Source of the DNA: Candidatus Pelagisphaera phototrophica
GTDB taxonomy: Bacteria; Verrucomicrobiota; Verrucomicrobiia; Opitutales; Opitutaceae
Direction of reading: 5' to 3'
Length of the DNA stretch: 64,000 nucleotides
Assembly: GCF_014529625.1 (NCBI RefSeq)
Contig: NZ_CP076039.1
Span: 2,666,001 to 2,730,000 of the forward strand
Position numbers and translations under genes: made by a program. How positions within the stretch are numbered: the stretch's first letter is position 1; every line of letters begins with the position of its first letter. This document shows, one piece after another, positions 1-8,923 of the stretch. The notes under the pieces are model-generated. The model had not been told where the DNA came from. It made no database searches and was given only the letters and a program-made list of their open reading frames with translations.

Positions 1-1
1 G

Positions 2-1819
2 GATGCCCACCAGTCGCTCCTTGCCGCTCGTTTGCGGACTTTCGATATGCTTCGTGTGGCTGACAGCATTGCTCAAAACGCCCACAACCTTTACAGTCTC
101 GAATGCTGGGGTGGCGCGACATTCGACACGTGCATGCGCTTTTTGCAGGAAGATCCCTTCCAGCGACTACGAGACCTTAGGGAAAAGATTCCCAATGTCT
201 GTTTTCAGATGCTTCTACGTGGAGCTAATGGAGTTGGGTATTCAAACTATCCCGACAATGTAATTCGTGGATTCGTAAAACACTCCGCAGAGGCCGGCAT
301 GGATATATTCCGGATTTTCGATTCGCTCAACTACCTGCCCAATCTCAAGATTGCGATGGAAGCAGTGCGAAAAGACACTGGATCGATTTGCGAGGCCACC
401 GTTTGCTACACAGGCGACATTCTAGATTCCGATCGCAACAAGTACACCATGGAATACTATATCTCCTTCGCCAAGGAGCTAGAGAAGATGGGGGCGCACA
501 TTCTAGCGCTCAAAGACATGTCCGGTCTTTGCCACCCCAAAGCAGCCTACAAATTAATCAAAGCTCTCCGCTCGGAGATCGCTATTCCTGTACACTTCCA
601 CACCCACGACACCAGTGGCATCGCCTCAGCATCGATCGTCAAAGCCGCTGAAGCCGGCGTCGATATCGTGGACCTTTCCATCGCGTCCCTGTCCGGTCTC
701 ACTGCGCAAGCGAACCTGAATTCGATCGTAAAAGCCTTCGTTGGCGACAAGCGGGACACTCGGCTCGATCAAGAGTACCTGGATCAACTCTCTATCTATT
801 GGGAGGCAGTTCGTCAATTCTATGAGCCTTTTGATACCAGCCCCAAATTTGGCACCGCGGAAGTCTACGGACACGAAATGCCGGGAGGACAATACACAAA
901 TCTGCGTGAGCAAGCGCGAGCTCTTGGATTGGGAGCCCGCTGGACCGAAGTCGTTCGCTACTACGAAGAGGTGAACCAAATTCTTGGGGACATCGTAAAG
1001 GTGACCCCTAGCAGTAAAGTAGTAGGCGATCTAGCGATGTTCCTCCTCACCAAAGGTGTAGAGCCCAAAGACATGGTGAACCTGCCCGAAGGAACTTCGT
1101 TCCCCGAGTCGGTCATGGACATGCTCTCCGGCGGCCTCGGTCAACCTATGGGCGGCTGGCCTAAGGCGGTACAGAAGGTTGTGCTTGGAAACCGCAAGGC
1201 TCATAAAGGCCGTCCTGGTGCCCGCGCTCCCAAGGTCGACTTCGACAAAGTGAGAGAAGAAGTTACTGCCATCACGAAGCGCAAGTGCACCGACGATGAA
1301 CTCTGGGAGTACCTTATGTACCCGGATGTATTCAAAAGCCTCGTGGCATCGATAAGGAAATACGGACAGGCATCCGGTCTCCCGACACCGGCTTTCTTTT
1401 ATGGGCTAAAGCCGGGTGAAGAAATATCCGTCGAAATCGAGGAAGGTAAGACCCTTATCGTCAAACTAATCTATGTGAGTGAGCCCAACGACGATGGAGA
1501 GCGCATTTTAACGTTCGAACTCAACGGTAAAGCCCGTGAATGCGTTATCACGGATACCTCGATCACCATCGAATCGAAGCGACGCGAAAAGGCGGACTCT
1601 GCGGACTCTAAACAGATCGGTGCGCCGATACCCGCCATGGTAAGCGGTCTCTCGGTAACAGTGGGCACCAAAGTAGCGAAGGGCGACAAACTCGCGATTC
1701 TGGAAGCAATGAAAATGCAAACCACCGTATACGCTCAGGAAGACGGGGTAATCGACCAGATCGCTGTCCAAGTGGGCGATCAAGTGGAAAGCAAAGACTT
1801 GCTCATCGCTTTACGATAA
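2..1819 (+). CDS. pyc: Pyruvate carboxylase, C-terminal part (5' end outside window)
   Basis: Carboxyltransferase and biotin-carrier part of pyruvate carboxylase, which makes oxaloacetate from pyruvate, bicarbonate and ATP in the cytoplasm. About 605 residues are visible; the N-terminal biotin carboxylase domain should lie beyond the left edge. The first visible residues, DAHQSLLA, open the TIM-barrel carboxyltransferase domain. HFHTHD near visible residue 198 gives metal ligands, GHEMPGGQYTNL near 290 is the pyruvate-carboxylase wording of that motif, and EAMKM near 570 carries the biotinylated Lys. A stand-alone PycB/OadA subunit is the alternative; these usually read HQVPGGM at the second motif, so it is less likely. 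The ORF ends with TAA. Confidence 0.93.
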   Translation, partial: DAHQSLLAARLRTFDMLRVADSIAQNAHNLYSLECWGGATFDTCMRFLQEDPFQRLRDLREKIPNVCFQMLLRGANGVGYSNYPDNVIRGFVKHSAEAGMDIFRIFDSLNYLPNLKIAMEAVRKDTGSICEATVCYTGDILDSDRNKYTMEYYISFAKELEKMGAHILALKDMSGLCHPKAAYKLIKALRSEIAIPVHFHTHDTSGIASASIVKAAEAGVDIVDLSIASLSGLTAQANLNSIVKAFVGDKRDTRLDQEYLDQLSIYWEAVRQFYEPFDTSPKFGTAEVYGHEMPGGQYTNLREQARALGLGARWTEVVRYYEEVNQILGDIVKVTPSSKVVGDLAMFLLTKGVEPKDMVNLPEGTSFPESVMDMLSGGLGQPMGGWPKAVQKVVLGNRKAHKGRPGARAPKVDFDKVREEVTAITKRKCTDDELWEYLMYPDVFKSLVASIRKYGQASGLPTPAFFYGLKPGEEISVEIEEGKTLIVKLIYVSEPNDDGERILTFELNGKARECVITDTSITIESKRREKADSADSKQIGAPIPAMVSGLSVTVGTKVAKGDKLAILEAMKMQTTVYAQEDGVIDQIAVQVGDQVESKDLLIALR

Positions 1820-1850
1820 TCCGGCTCTTTCGACAACAGTTCAAATAAAT

Positions 1851-1881
1851 GCCTGTGACCGCTTTTGATTAATTCACAGGC
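1851..1881. terminator. Hairpin after pyruvate carboxylase
   Basis: Perfect 8-bp inverted repeat, GCCTGTGA and TCACAGGC, with a 15-nt loop, 32 bases after the stop. No T-run follows, so a factor-independent terminator is only possible. Confidence 0.35.
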
Positions 1882-1948
1882 AGTAGCTAAGGATTGACCT
1901 CATAGCCCGATTTATCAGATTGTTATATACGCCGTGCTTTACCCCTAA

Positions 1949-3322
1949 ATGAAATTTTCAATGAAAAGCCGTATTCTAGCTTCCTTACTCTTTCTAATCT
2001 TTGGTTTTTTCTCAACTGCAACCCCCGCAGCTGACAAGCCTAACGTCGTTCTTCTGCTGAGCGACGACCAAGCCTGGAATGACTACGCGTTCATGGGACA
2101 CCCCCACGTCCGCACGCCACACATCGATAAACTCGCGACCGAGAGCATCGTCTTCCCTCGAGGGTATGTACCTACCGCGTTGTGCCGTCCTTCCCTGATG
2201 ACTTTAGCGACCGGACACTACGCGCATCGCCACGGCGTAACCGGAAACGACCCGTCTCCCAAATACGCGGAAAGGAACTCCACTCTCTACAACACTCGCA
2301 GAGCCCAACTCATTTCATATATTGACGGATTCGATACGCTTCCCGAACTCCTAGGAGAGCAAGGCTACCTGAGCCATCAAAGCGGCAAGTGGTGGGAGGG
2401 CAACTATACGCGAGGCGGATTTACTCACGGTATGACTCGAGGCTTTCCCCAGCCTGGCGGTCGGCATGGCGATGATGGACTGAAAATTGGCCGGGAAGGA
2501 TTAAAAGAGTGTTTCGACTTCATCGATTTAGCAGTCGAAGAGGATAAGCCTTTCTACATGTGGTATGCCGCCTTTCTCCCGCATACGCCCCACAACCCTC
2601 CGGCGAGACTTTTCGACAAATACAAAGACGACCACCCCACCACCATTGCGAAGTACTATGCGATGATCGAGTGGTGGGACGAGACCTGCGGCGACTTAGT
2701 GGGCTATTTGGAGAAGAGGGGTATCCGCGAAAACACCCTCATTGTCTACGTGGGCGATAATGGCTGGATCCAGCACCCAGAGAGGAATGGGTATGATACG
2801 CGTTCAAAGCAGACCCCTTACGAAGGTGGTATCCGTCAACCGACCCTTTACTCCTGGCCCGGCACACTTAAGCCTGAATTTCGTAATGAACTCGTAAGCA
2901 GTATTGATATTTTCCCGACTACGCTTGCGGCAGCAGGAGCAAAGCAACCTTCGATTCCTGTCCCCGGACTCAATCTCCTGGACCACATGAAATCCGGTTC
3001 GAAAATCGAGCGCAAAGCCATTTACGGGGAGAGCTTTGCCCACGACATCACCGACATCGAAAACCCTGAGGCCTCTCTTCTCTTCCGCTGGTGTATCGAA
3101 GGAAAATGGAAACTTCTTCTCACCTATGACGGTGAAGTAAACCGATACAAAACCACCCACCCTAGAGATGAGAAACGCCCGCAGCTTTTTGATTTGATAG
3201 CGGATCCTCACGAAAAGACCAACCTCGCCGGCAAGCACCCGAGAGTCGTTGCCCGCATGGCTAAAATGATCGAGGAATGGTATCCAGTCAAAGAGCGCAA
3301 GGTTCTGACTGAATATAAGTAG
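1949..3322 (+). CDS. Secreted type I sulfatase (variant CxPSL active site)
   Basis: 457-residue sulfatase, expected to hydrolyse sulfate esters on polysaccharides outside the cytoplasm. A signal peptide (about residues 1-27) ends in ATPAA. VVLLLSDDQ near residue 33 supplies the first metal aspartates, and VGDNGW near residue 270 the second metal site. The active-site motif is CRPSLMTLATG with the candidate formylglycine Cys at residue 79; Leu stands where the canonical CxPSR motif has Arg. Preceded by pyruvate carboxylase and followed by other secreted catabolic genes on the same strand. The stop codon lies inside a short repeat shared with three other gene ends. The substrate cannot be named from sequence alone. 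Confidence 0.88.
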   Translation: MKFSMKSRILASLLFLIFGFFSTATPAADKPNVVLLLSDDQAWNDYAFMGHPHVRTPHIDKLATESIVFPRGYVPTALCRPSLMTLATGHYAHRHGVTGNDPSPKYAERNSTLYNTRRAQLISYIDGFDTLPELLGEQGYLSHQSGKWWEGNYTRGGFTHGMTRGFPQPGGRHGDDGLKIGREGLKECFDFIDLAVEEDKPFYMWYAAFLPHTPHNPPARLFDKYKDDHPTTIAKYYAMIEWWDETCGDLVGYLEKRGIRENTLIVYVGDNGWIQHPERNGYDTRSKQTPYEGGIRQPTLYSWPGTLKPEFRNELVSSIDIFPTTLAAAGAKQPSIPVPGLNLLDHMKSGSKIERKAIYGESFAHDITDIENPEASLLFRWCIEGKWKLLLTYDGEVNRYKTTHPRDEKRPQLFDLIADPHEKTNLAGKHPRVVARMAKMIEEWYPVKERKVLTEYK

Positions 3323-3341
3323 CTCAGTGATTCAGCCTGAG
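3319..3341 (+). repeat. 3'-end stem-loop repeat, copy 1
   Basis: GTAGCTCAGT...CAGCCTGAG. The CTCAG and CTGAG arms can pair. It overlaps the TAG stop of the sulfatase. Related copies lie at 4820-4842, 35093-35116 and, on the minus strand, 31094-31119. Confidence 0.6.
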
Positions 3342-3372
3342 TCCAATCCCCTTCCCCAATAACTTTCAAGTT

Positions 3373-3493
3373 AGCGGGCGATCTCCGAGCGCCAACAATA
3401 AAAATGTAAAACAGGCTTCCAATCTGTTTTGATAATCAGTACACAGGCAAGGTGCCTGTGCTACTCTAAATGGGCACTCGGAGATCGCCCGCT
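3373..3493. repeat. Nested palindromic intergenic element
   Basis: Outer arms at 3373-3393 and 3473-3493 are reverse complements apart from one mismatch (core GGGCGATCTCCGAG). Inside sit two smaller hairpins: AAAACAG with CTGTTTT, and CACAGGCA with TGCCTGTG. Partial relatives are at 16671-16695 and 23006-23061. It looks like a non-coding REP or MITE-like unit; no coding sequence is visible. Confidence 0.6.
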
Positions 3494-3540
3494 ACCATAT
3501 TCAACTAAATCTATCCGCTTAAGTTATTTTGCATTGCATC

Positions 3541-4806
3541 ATGAAACGCTTGGCCCCCTACCTTCTCTTTCTCGCGATCTCTCCAATCCTCCTCCACAGC
3601 GAGGTCTCCGAAAATCTAAAAGTCGAGCAGATCACGCATGGAGAGAAGCATACTTTTTTTGGGTACATTGGACACGTTCAGAATATCCCCTGGAACGGAA
3701 ACGAACGGTATATCGTAGCCCTGCAATCAAACTTCCAGGACCATCTCCCCGGAAAAGGCGAGCCGGCTGATGTGGTTCTGATCGATGCTCACAACAACTA
3801 CGCCATTGAAATCCTCGAGCAGACCCAAGGCTGGAATCCCCAGCAAGGGACCATGTTCTACTGGAATCCCGATGCTCCTGATTCACAGTTTTTCTTCAAT
3901 GATCGAGATCGCGAAACGGGAAAGGTGTTCACAGTTCTCTACGACATCGAAAAACGAAAACGTGTTAAAGAATTTCGGTCCCGCAAACAGCCGGTGGGAA
4001 ATAGTGGCGTGAAGCAAACGGGAGGGGCATTCGCTGCAATCAACTATGCCCGAATGGCCCGTTTGCGACCCGTAACGGGCTACAAGGATGCTCACGACTG
4101 GACCGTGGGCGTCAAGCACCCCAAGGACGATGGAATCTTTCTCATCGATTCAAGAACAGGCCGACAGTCACTCCTTGTCTCTTTTGAGCAGATGGCAGCG
4201 GAGATTCGAAAAACAGAACCGCATATTGACGACCTTGCGTTATTTATCAACCACACCCTTTGGAATCGTGACGGAGATCGTATCTTCTTTTTCGCCCGAG
4301 CGGGTTGGCGAAGTAGCGTCAATAAAAACAAGCACCCTCGCATCAATGCCCCTTTTGTCATCAATCCTGATGGAACCGGACTCAAGAGATTGAAACACTT
4401 CTTCGGCGGCCACCCTGAATGGGACTACGGCCATCGTATGCTCGGTGCGATGGATTCGCGTCAGATAATTTACGATGTAGACCAAGATCTAGTTGTTGGA
4501 CAAATTGGCGACAACAACGCGTTTCCTGATCCTGAAGGAGACATCAGCCTATCTCCCCAGGGCGACTGGTTTGTCAACGGACACAAGGACAAGGTGCAGA
4601 AAATGAATTTCTACAATTTCTATCGACGCTCAGATGGAAGACTGATCCGCTCTCAGGGCTTTGACATCGAGAACTGGATTTCAGGCGATCTCCGTCAAGA
4701 CCCTTCCCCAGCCTGGAATCGAAGTGGCACCAAAATCCTCGTGCCGGGGCTGATCGGGCAAGGTGAAAACGCCACCCGCCAACTGTTTGTAATATCGCTC
4801 CCGTAG
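3541..4806 (+). CDS. Secreted beta-propeller protein (TolB/oligogalacturonate-lyase-like)
   Basis: 421-residue exported protein of beta-propeller type; its precise activity is not established. The start at 3541 (MKRLAPYLLFL) places a clean signal peptide at the N-terminus; the longer frame from 3529 only adds four residues. Repeated strand and turn patterns resemble TolB-like WD40 blades: VVLIDAHN, FLIDSRTG, FVINPDGTGLKRL and the final PAWNRSGTKILVPG. The segment GHPEWDYGHRM recalls oligogalacturonate-lyase-like propellers found beside sulfatases in Planctomycetota and Verrucomicrobiota. It sits between a sulfatase and a DUF3500 gene on the same strand, so a role in polysaccharide breakdown or sensing is inferred. 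A repeat copy follows 13 bases after the stop. Confidence 0.7.
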   Translation: MKRLAPYLLFLAISPILLHSEVSENLKVEQITHGEKHTFFGYIGHVQNIPWNGNERYIVALQSNFQDHLPGKGEPADVVLIDAHNNYAIEILEQTQGWNPQQGTMFYWNPDAPDSQFFFNDRDRETGKVFTVLYDIEKRKRVKEFRSRKQPVGNSGVKQTGGAFAAINYARMARLRPVTGYKDAHDWTVGVKHPKDDGIFLIDSRTGRQSLLVSFEQMAAEIRKTEPHIDDLALFINHTLWNRDGDRIFFFARAGWRSSVNKNKHPRINAPFVINPDGTGLKRLKHFFGGHPEWDYGHRMLGAMDSRQIIYDVDQDLVVGQIGDNNAFPDPEGDISLSPQGDWFVNGHKDKVQKMNFYNFYRRSDGRLIRSQGFDIENWISGDLRQDPSPAWNRSGTKILVPGLIGQGENATRQLFVISLP

Positions 4807-4819
4807 GATCTGTAATAAA

Positions 4820-4842
4820 GTAGCTCAGTGCTTCAGCCTGAG
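4820..4842 (+). repeat. 3'-end stem-loop repeat, copy 2
   Basis: GTAGCTCAGTG...CAGCCTGAGC, 13 bases after the propeller gene. GCTCAG and CTGAGC form a 6-bp stem with a 9-nt loop. Confidence 0.6.
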
Positions 4843-4979
4843 CATCCTTATACCATTTGGTTCTGAGTAATCTACGGGAAGACACCGAATTTATGATCAG
4901 GCTACAAGGCAGCGATGTTAGATTCCTTGCTTCAAATACTTGCTTTCCGGAAAGTAACGTTCATCACTACATTACCCAG

Positions 4980-6008
4980 ATGAAAAACAGAACACTCCCC
5001 ATCGCGGCGCTTGCCTTCAGTCTCTCCATCTCCTGCTCCTCTCTCAGGGCCGTCGAATCCGTTGTCCAAGACATGGAGAACGCAGCCAATGCCTTTCTAG
5101 ACTCACTAACGATGGAACTTAAGGCGAGAGCCACCTTTCCCATGGAAGTCGAAGGCGAACGCACGAATTGGCATTTCGTGCCCATCACTGGAGAACGCAA
5201 AGGGGTCGACCTGAAGGATCTTAATGACGCCCAGGAGGAAAAGCTTACTAATCTTCTCAACGCGAGTCTAAGCGCGATCGGTCAAACCAAAGTAAAGAAA
5301 ATCCAGGAAAGTGAGTCGATTCTGTTCATTCTCGAGAAATCGGATCACAGAGATCCAGAACTCTATTACACAAGCATATTTGGAAAGCCCTCTTCGGAAG
5401 GAGCTTGGGGATGGCGCTTCGAGGGACACCACCTATCGCTCAATTTTACAGTAGTTGATGGGAAACTACTCTCCACTAATCCTAATTTTTGGGGAGCGAA
5501 TCCTGCTAAAGTCCTTTCTGGTCCTCAAAAAGGGGCTCGTATCCTCAAAGAGGAAGAAGACTTAGCCCGGGACTTCCTTCTTTCGCTCAACAGTGATCAG
5601 CGCAAAAAAGCGGTGATTGCCGATAAGGCACCCAAAGATATTTACTCGAGTGACGATCCAAAAGTGTATCCACTTGGAGATGCTGGGATATCGGTCGCCG
5701 ATCTAAACGCGAGACAAGTAAAAGGACTCAACCAGCTGATCGACGTCTATTTAAACAATATGCCATCCAAAGTCGCCAAGGAGCGACGAATGAAATTCGA
5801 AAAGGATGGGATGGACCGGGTTGTTTTCGCTTGGGCGGGAAGTGACGAGGTGGGTGAAGCTCATTATTACCGGATACAAGGTCCCAACTTCCTGATTGAG
5901 TACGACAATATTCAAAATAGAGCCAATCACATCCATGCCACCTGGCGCGACTTCGATGGGGACTTTGGGCGCAACATCATATGGGAACACCACAAGCACA
6001 GTCACTGA
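4980..6008 (+). CDS. DUF3500 family lipoprotein
   Basis: 342-residue exported protein of the DUF3500 family, whose function is unknown. The ATG at 4980 was chosen because it gives a lipoprotein signal peptide with lipobox LSISC; the frame extends upstream to 4857 without adding homologous-looking sequence. Family hallmarks visible include WGWRFEGHHLSLNF near residue 140, the LARDFLLSLNSDQRKKA segment, and a His-rich C-terminal end (NHIHATWRDFDGDFG followed by HHKHSH). Such proteins are often found among secreted catabolic enzymes in Planctomycetota and Verrucomicrobiota, as here. It ends with TGA, showing TGA acts as a normal stop in this genome. Confidence 0.8.
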   Translation: MKNRTLPIAALAFSLSISCSSLRAVESVVQDMENAANAFLDSLTMELKARATFPMEVEGERTNWHFVPITGERKGVDLKDLNDAQEEKLTNLLNASLSAIGQTKVKKIQESESILFILEKSDHRDPELYYTSIFGKPSSEGAWGWRFEGHHLSLNFTVVDGKLLSTNPNFWGANPAKVLSGPQKGARILKEEEDLARDFLLSLNSDQRKKAVIADKAPKDIYSSDDPKVYPLGDAGISVADLNARQVKGLNQLIDVYLNNMPSKVAKERRMKFEKDGMDRVVFAWAGSDEVGEAHYYRIQGPNFLIEYDNIQNRANHIHATWRDFDGDFGRNIIWEHHKHSH

Positions 6009-6039
6009 TTTTCTAAATCATTTTTCGGGTTCATAATCC

Positions 6040-6118
6040 GTAGGGCTAGCGCTCGCGCTATGCCGCGTATTAAAGTCAATTCATTAAAAACGCGGATCGC
6101 CGTAAGCGACGCCCCTAC
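6040..6118. repeat. GTAGG-type palindromic element A
   Basis: Ends read GTAGGG and CCCTAC. Inner blocks GCCGCG and CGCGG also face each other. The right arm AGCGACGCCCCTAC (6105-6118) recurs exactly at 9246-9259. Lies between the DUF3500 and SMP-30 genes. Confidence 0.6.
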
Positions 6119-6139
6119 AAAGTCTCTCACACCTCAGTT

Positions 6140-7195
6140 ATGAACTCCCCCAATACCAACCGTCGTTCTTTTATAACTACCCTCGGAGCCATCGCGGCAA
6201 CTCCTTTACTCGGACGTGACTATGGTCCAGACGCGGCACCCGTTCGCTATCCGGAGCCGGACGTCATCGCCCTTGAGCCGAGCTTTGCAAAGTATAAAAT
6301 AGGCAATACCCCAATTGAAAGGCTTCACACAGGCATGTACTGGGCAGAAGGTCCCGCCTGGAGTGGCCGCGGAAACTACCTTGTCTGGAGTGACATCCCC
6401 AAAAACGTCCAGCATCGCTGGCTACAGGATGATGGTGGAGTAACGACAATTCGGAATCCCTCAAACTACAGTAATGGCAATACGTTTGATCGCGAGGGCC
6501 GCCAAATTTCATTCGAACACGGAACCCGTCGCGTCGCTCGCTACGAGCCTGACGGCACAGTCACTGTTTTAGCCGACAAGTATAATGGGAAGCCCTTCAA
6601 CGCCCCTAACGACGGAGCGGTCCATCCCGATGGTAGCCTCTGGTTCACCGATCCAGGCTACGGCAGTCTTGGAAACTACGAAGGTTTCAAAGGCGAGTTG
6701 CTCCTCAAAGAAGCGGTCTATCGCCTCGATAAGTCGGGTAAGCTCGAGAAAGTGACGGACGATATTTTCAAGCCGAATGGTCTGTGCTTTTCACCCGACT
6801 ACAAAAAGGTATACATTGCTGATACTGGTGCTTCGCACTACCCGGATGCTCCCAAAAACATAAAAGTTTGGGATGTCGACGGCTCGAAACTGAAGAACGG
6901 CCGCGAATTCGCTTCCATGAAAATGTTTGTCGACGGGGAGGAAGTCGCGGGCCAGGCTGACGGTGTTCGCTGCGACCGCGATGGCAACATCTGGTCCAGC
7001 GCCGGCTGGGTCGGCGAAGGATACGACGGCGTGCATATTTTTTCTCCAGAAGGTCAACGCATCGGCCAAATCAAATTGCCGGAAATTTGCAGTAACGTGT
7101 GCTTCGGCGGACCCCGCCGTAACCGTCTTTTCATGACAGCGAGCCGCGGCCTCTACGCCGTCTATACTGAAGCCCTCGGCGCCCACTGGTGTTAG
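6140..7195 (+). CDS. Tat-exported SMP-30/gluconolactonase family protein
   Basis: 351-residue six-bladed propeller of the SMP-30/gluconolactonase/LRE family, which hydrolyses sugar lactones; the substrate is unknown. The N-terminus NTNRRSFITTLGAIAATPL is a twin-arginine signal, so the protein is exported folded. Family motifs include YWAEGPAWSG near residue 67, PNDGAVHPDGSLWFTDPG near 157 (divalent-metal and catalytic region), FKPNGLCFSPD near 213, and QADGVRCDRDGNIW near 272. It lies among secreted sulfatases on the same strand, flanked on both sides by palindromic repeats rather than in a tight operon. The start is the only Met giving the Tat motif. Confidence 0.85.
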   Translation: MNSPNTNRRSFITTLGAIAATPLLGRDYGPDAAPVRYPEPDVIALEPSFAKYKIGNTPIERLHTGMYWAEGPAWSGRGNYLVWSDIPKNVQHRWLQDDGGVTTIRNPSNYSNGNTFDREGRQISFEHGTRRVARYEPDGTVTVLADKYNGKPFNAPNDGAVHPDGSLWFTDPGYGSLGNYEGFKGELLLKEAVYRLDKSGKLEKVTDDIFKPNGLCFSPDYKKVYIADTGASHYPDAPKNIKVWDVDGSKLKNGREFASMKMFVDGEEVAGQADGVRCDRDGNIWSSAGWVGEGYDGVHIFSPEGQRIGQIKLPEICSNVCFGGPRRNRLFMTASRGLYAVYTEALGAHWC

Positions 7196-7215
7196 CCTAT
7201 CTTGATTCGCCACTC

Positions 7216-7279
7216 GTAGGAGCGGCTTTATGCCGCGATATTCGATGCCCTCAATATCGCGGTGTAAAACCGCTCCTAC
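7216..7279. repeat. GTAGG-type palindromic element B
   Basis: Near-perfect 27-bp arms (7216-7242 and 7253-7279) starting GTAGGAGCGG and ending CCGCTCCTAC, separated by a 10-nt loop. Placed 20 bases after the SMP-30 gene, it could also act as a 3' hairpin. Confidence 0.75.
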
Positions 7280-7423
7280 AAATTTCTTTTAGATGCGATC
7301 GTTGGTAGCGAATTCTTGTTGTCCCTGCTCCGCTCAAAGATCCAATAGGGCTTGCACTTGCACTAGCCCTAGCAAAACAATTAGAATATCCAGCTACTCA
7401 AATCTATTAAAGCGTACACCTTA

Positions 7424-8797
7424 TTGAAGACCACGGCGATTTCGTTAATCCTGCTCTCCTTCGTATCGGGAACCCTCGCCGCCTCACCCAACTTCGTCGT
7501 CATACTCACAGACGACCAAAGCTGGGTAGGCAGTTCGCTTCAAATCAAGCCAGACGACCCACGCACGAAGAGCGACTACTTCAAGACCCCCAATATTGAA
7601 CGGCTCGCTTTCATGGGTACAAGCTTCACCCAAGGTTACGCTCCCGCTCCTTATTGTTGCCCCACACGAAGAAGCATTCTTATAGGCCAGACTCCCGCCC
7701 GACACATCTATCAGAAAGACCAGAGAAACTGGACATCTAACTACCGAAAACAACTGAGCATACCTCAAATGCTTAAACAGGCAAACCAGGCCTACCGCAC
7801 AGCCCACTTCGGGAAATGGGATATGCGTTTTGACGATGTGACTCCCGAAGAGATGGGATACGATGTTAGCGATGGACTCACCGGTAATGGGACCGGCGGA
7901 GGTAAAGGCAGTGGAGGACCATCAGCACAGGAGGATCCAAAGTTAATTTGGGAAATCACCGAACGAACGGGAACGTTCATGGAGGATCAGACCAGCGCAG
8001 GTCATCCCTTTTTCGTTCAGGTCTCTCACTACGCGATGCATCTCGACATCTTTTATCGAGAAGAGTCACTCAACGAAGCAAGAAATTGGAAGAAGGGGAA
8101 GAAACATTCCATGCCCGAGTTTGCTGCTATGACCTCCGATGTGGATACCGGCATCGGTCTACTTCTTGACAAGATTCATGACCTCGGGATCGAGAACGAT
8201 ACCTATGTATTCTTCTTGTCAGACAACGGCGGGCGAACGGGCATCCCTGGTCAGGACGATCCCGAGATTCACCGAAATGATCCCCTGCGAGACGGGAAAG
8301 GCTCCGTCTATGAGGGTGGTGTCCGCGTCCCCTTTATCCTCATCGGCCCTGACGTAGAGAATCAGGGCATCTCTCATGTGCCAGTAACCGGTCTCGACAT
8401 ACTACCAACTATCGCCGATTTAGTAGGCTACGCTAAGCCGCTTCCAAAGGCCCTCGATGGAGGTAGCCTGAAGAGTGTATTCATGAACGGCGGACGAGGC
8501 GAAGTAAAACGGAACAATCCTTTTTTAATTTTCCATCAGGCAGTCGCGCGAAGTGCAGAGAGCTCTCTCATTCTCGGCAACTATAAGCTCGTTAAAACCT
8601 GGGATAGAAATCGGCTAGAACTGTTCGATATTTCAAAAGACATTGGCGAAGCCAAAGATCTCTCTAAACAAATGGAGGCGAAAACAAATGAACTTCACCA
8701 GCTATTAGTCAATTTCCTTGAAGAAGTTGGAGCGGAAACTCGCAAAGTTGGTTCTAAAGCGGAAGTCTACGAAAACGCCACGCCGTATCGTCCTTAG
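7424..8797 (+). CDS. Secreted type I sulfatase (CCPTR active site)
   Basis: 457-residue sulfatase with signal peptide (residues 1-20, ending TLAAS). The TTG at 7424 is taken as start because it opens the signal peptide and no ATG occurs before residue 64. VVILTDDQ near residue 25 and FLSDNGGR near residue 265 are metal-binding motifs. The formylglycine site reads CCPTRRSILIG, with Cys78 followed by Pro80, Thr81 and Arg82; Thr replaces the usual Ser, a variant I recall among Planctomycetota and Verrucomicrobiota sulfatases. An unusual Gly-rich loop (GNGTGGGKGSGG) lies near residue 153. The C-terminus LELFDISKDIGEAKDLS is the usual sulfatase tail. A second sulfatase-like tail follows immediately after the stop. 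Confidence 0.88.
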   Translation: MKTTAISLILLSFVSGTLAASPNFVVILTDDQSWVGSSLQIKPDDPRTKSDYFKTPNIERLAFMGTSFTQGYAPAPYCCPTRRSILIGQTPARHIYQKDQRNWTSNYRKQLSIPQMLKQANQAYRTAHFGKWDMRFDDVTPEEMGYDVSDGLTGNGTGGGKGSGGPSAQEDPKLIWEITERTGTFMEDQTSAGHPFFVQVSHYAMHLDIFYREESLNEARNWKKGKKHSMPEFAAMTSDVDTGIGLLLDKIHDLGIENDTYVFFLSDNGGRTGIPGQDDPEIHRNDPLRDGKGSVYEGGVRVPFILIGPDVENQGISHVPVTGLDILPTIADLVGYAKPLPKALDGGSLKSVFMNGGRGEVKRNNPFLIFHQAVARSAESSLILGNYKLVKTWDRNRLELFDISKDIGEAKDLSKQMEAKTNELHQLLVNFLEEVGAETRKVGSKAEVYENATPYRP

Positions 8798-8818
8798 GGT
8801 AACTATCTGAATACGACT

Positions 8819-8923
8819 CACCTTTTCAATCTTCACCTCGATCCGAACGAAACGCTCATCCTTGCAACGGATCCCAGATACCAGTCAATCATAAACGAAC
8901 TACAACGATCTCTCGAACGCTGA
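8819..8923 (+). pseudogene. Remnant of a second sulfatase C-terminus
   Basis: Just after the previous stop, and in the same reading frame, the sequence encodes HLFNLHLDPNET, then LATDPRYQSIINELQ and a TGA. This matches the usual ending of sulfatases (LFNLxxDPxExxNLAxxP, then a helix). The complete gene upstream already has its own such tail, so this is best read as the leftover 3' end of a second sulfatase or of an older, longer version. No catalytic part survives. Confidence 0.6.

Noticed and set aside
3319-4842. tRNA-like opening GTAGCTCAGT at 3319 and 4820
   Set aside because: It matches the D-arm start of many tRNAs, but no acceptor, anticodon or T-arm follows within 80 bases, and the motif is a short stem-loop repeated four times.
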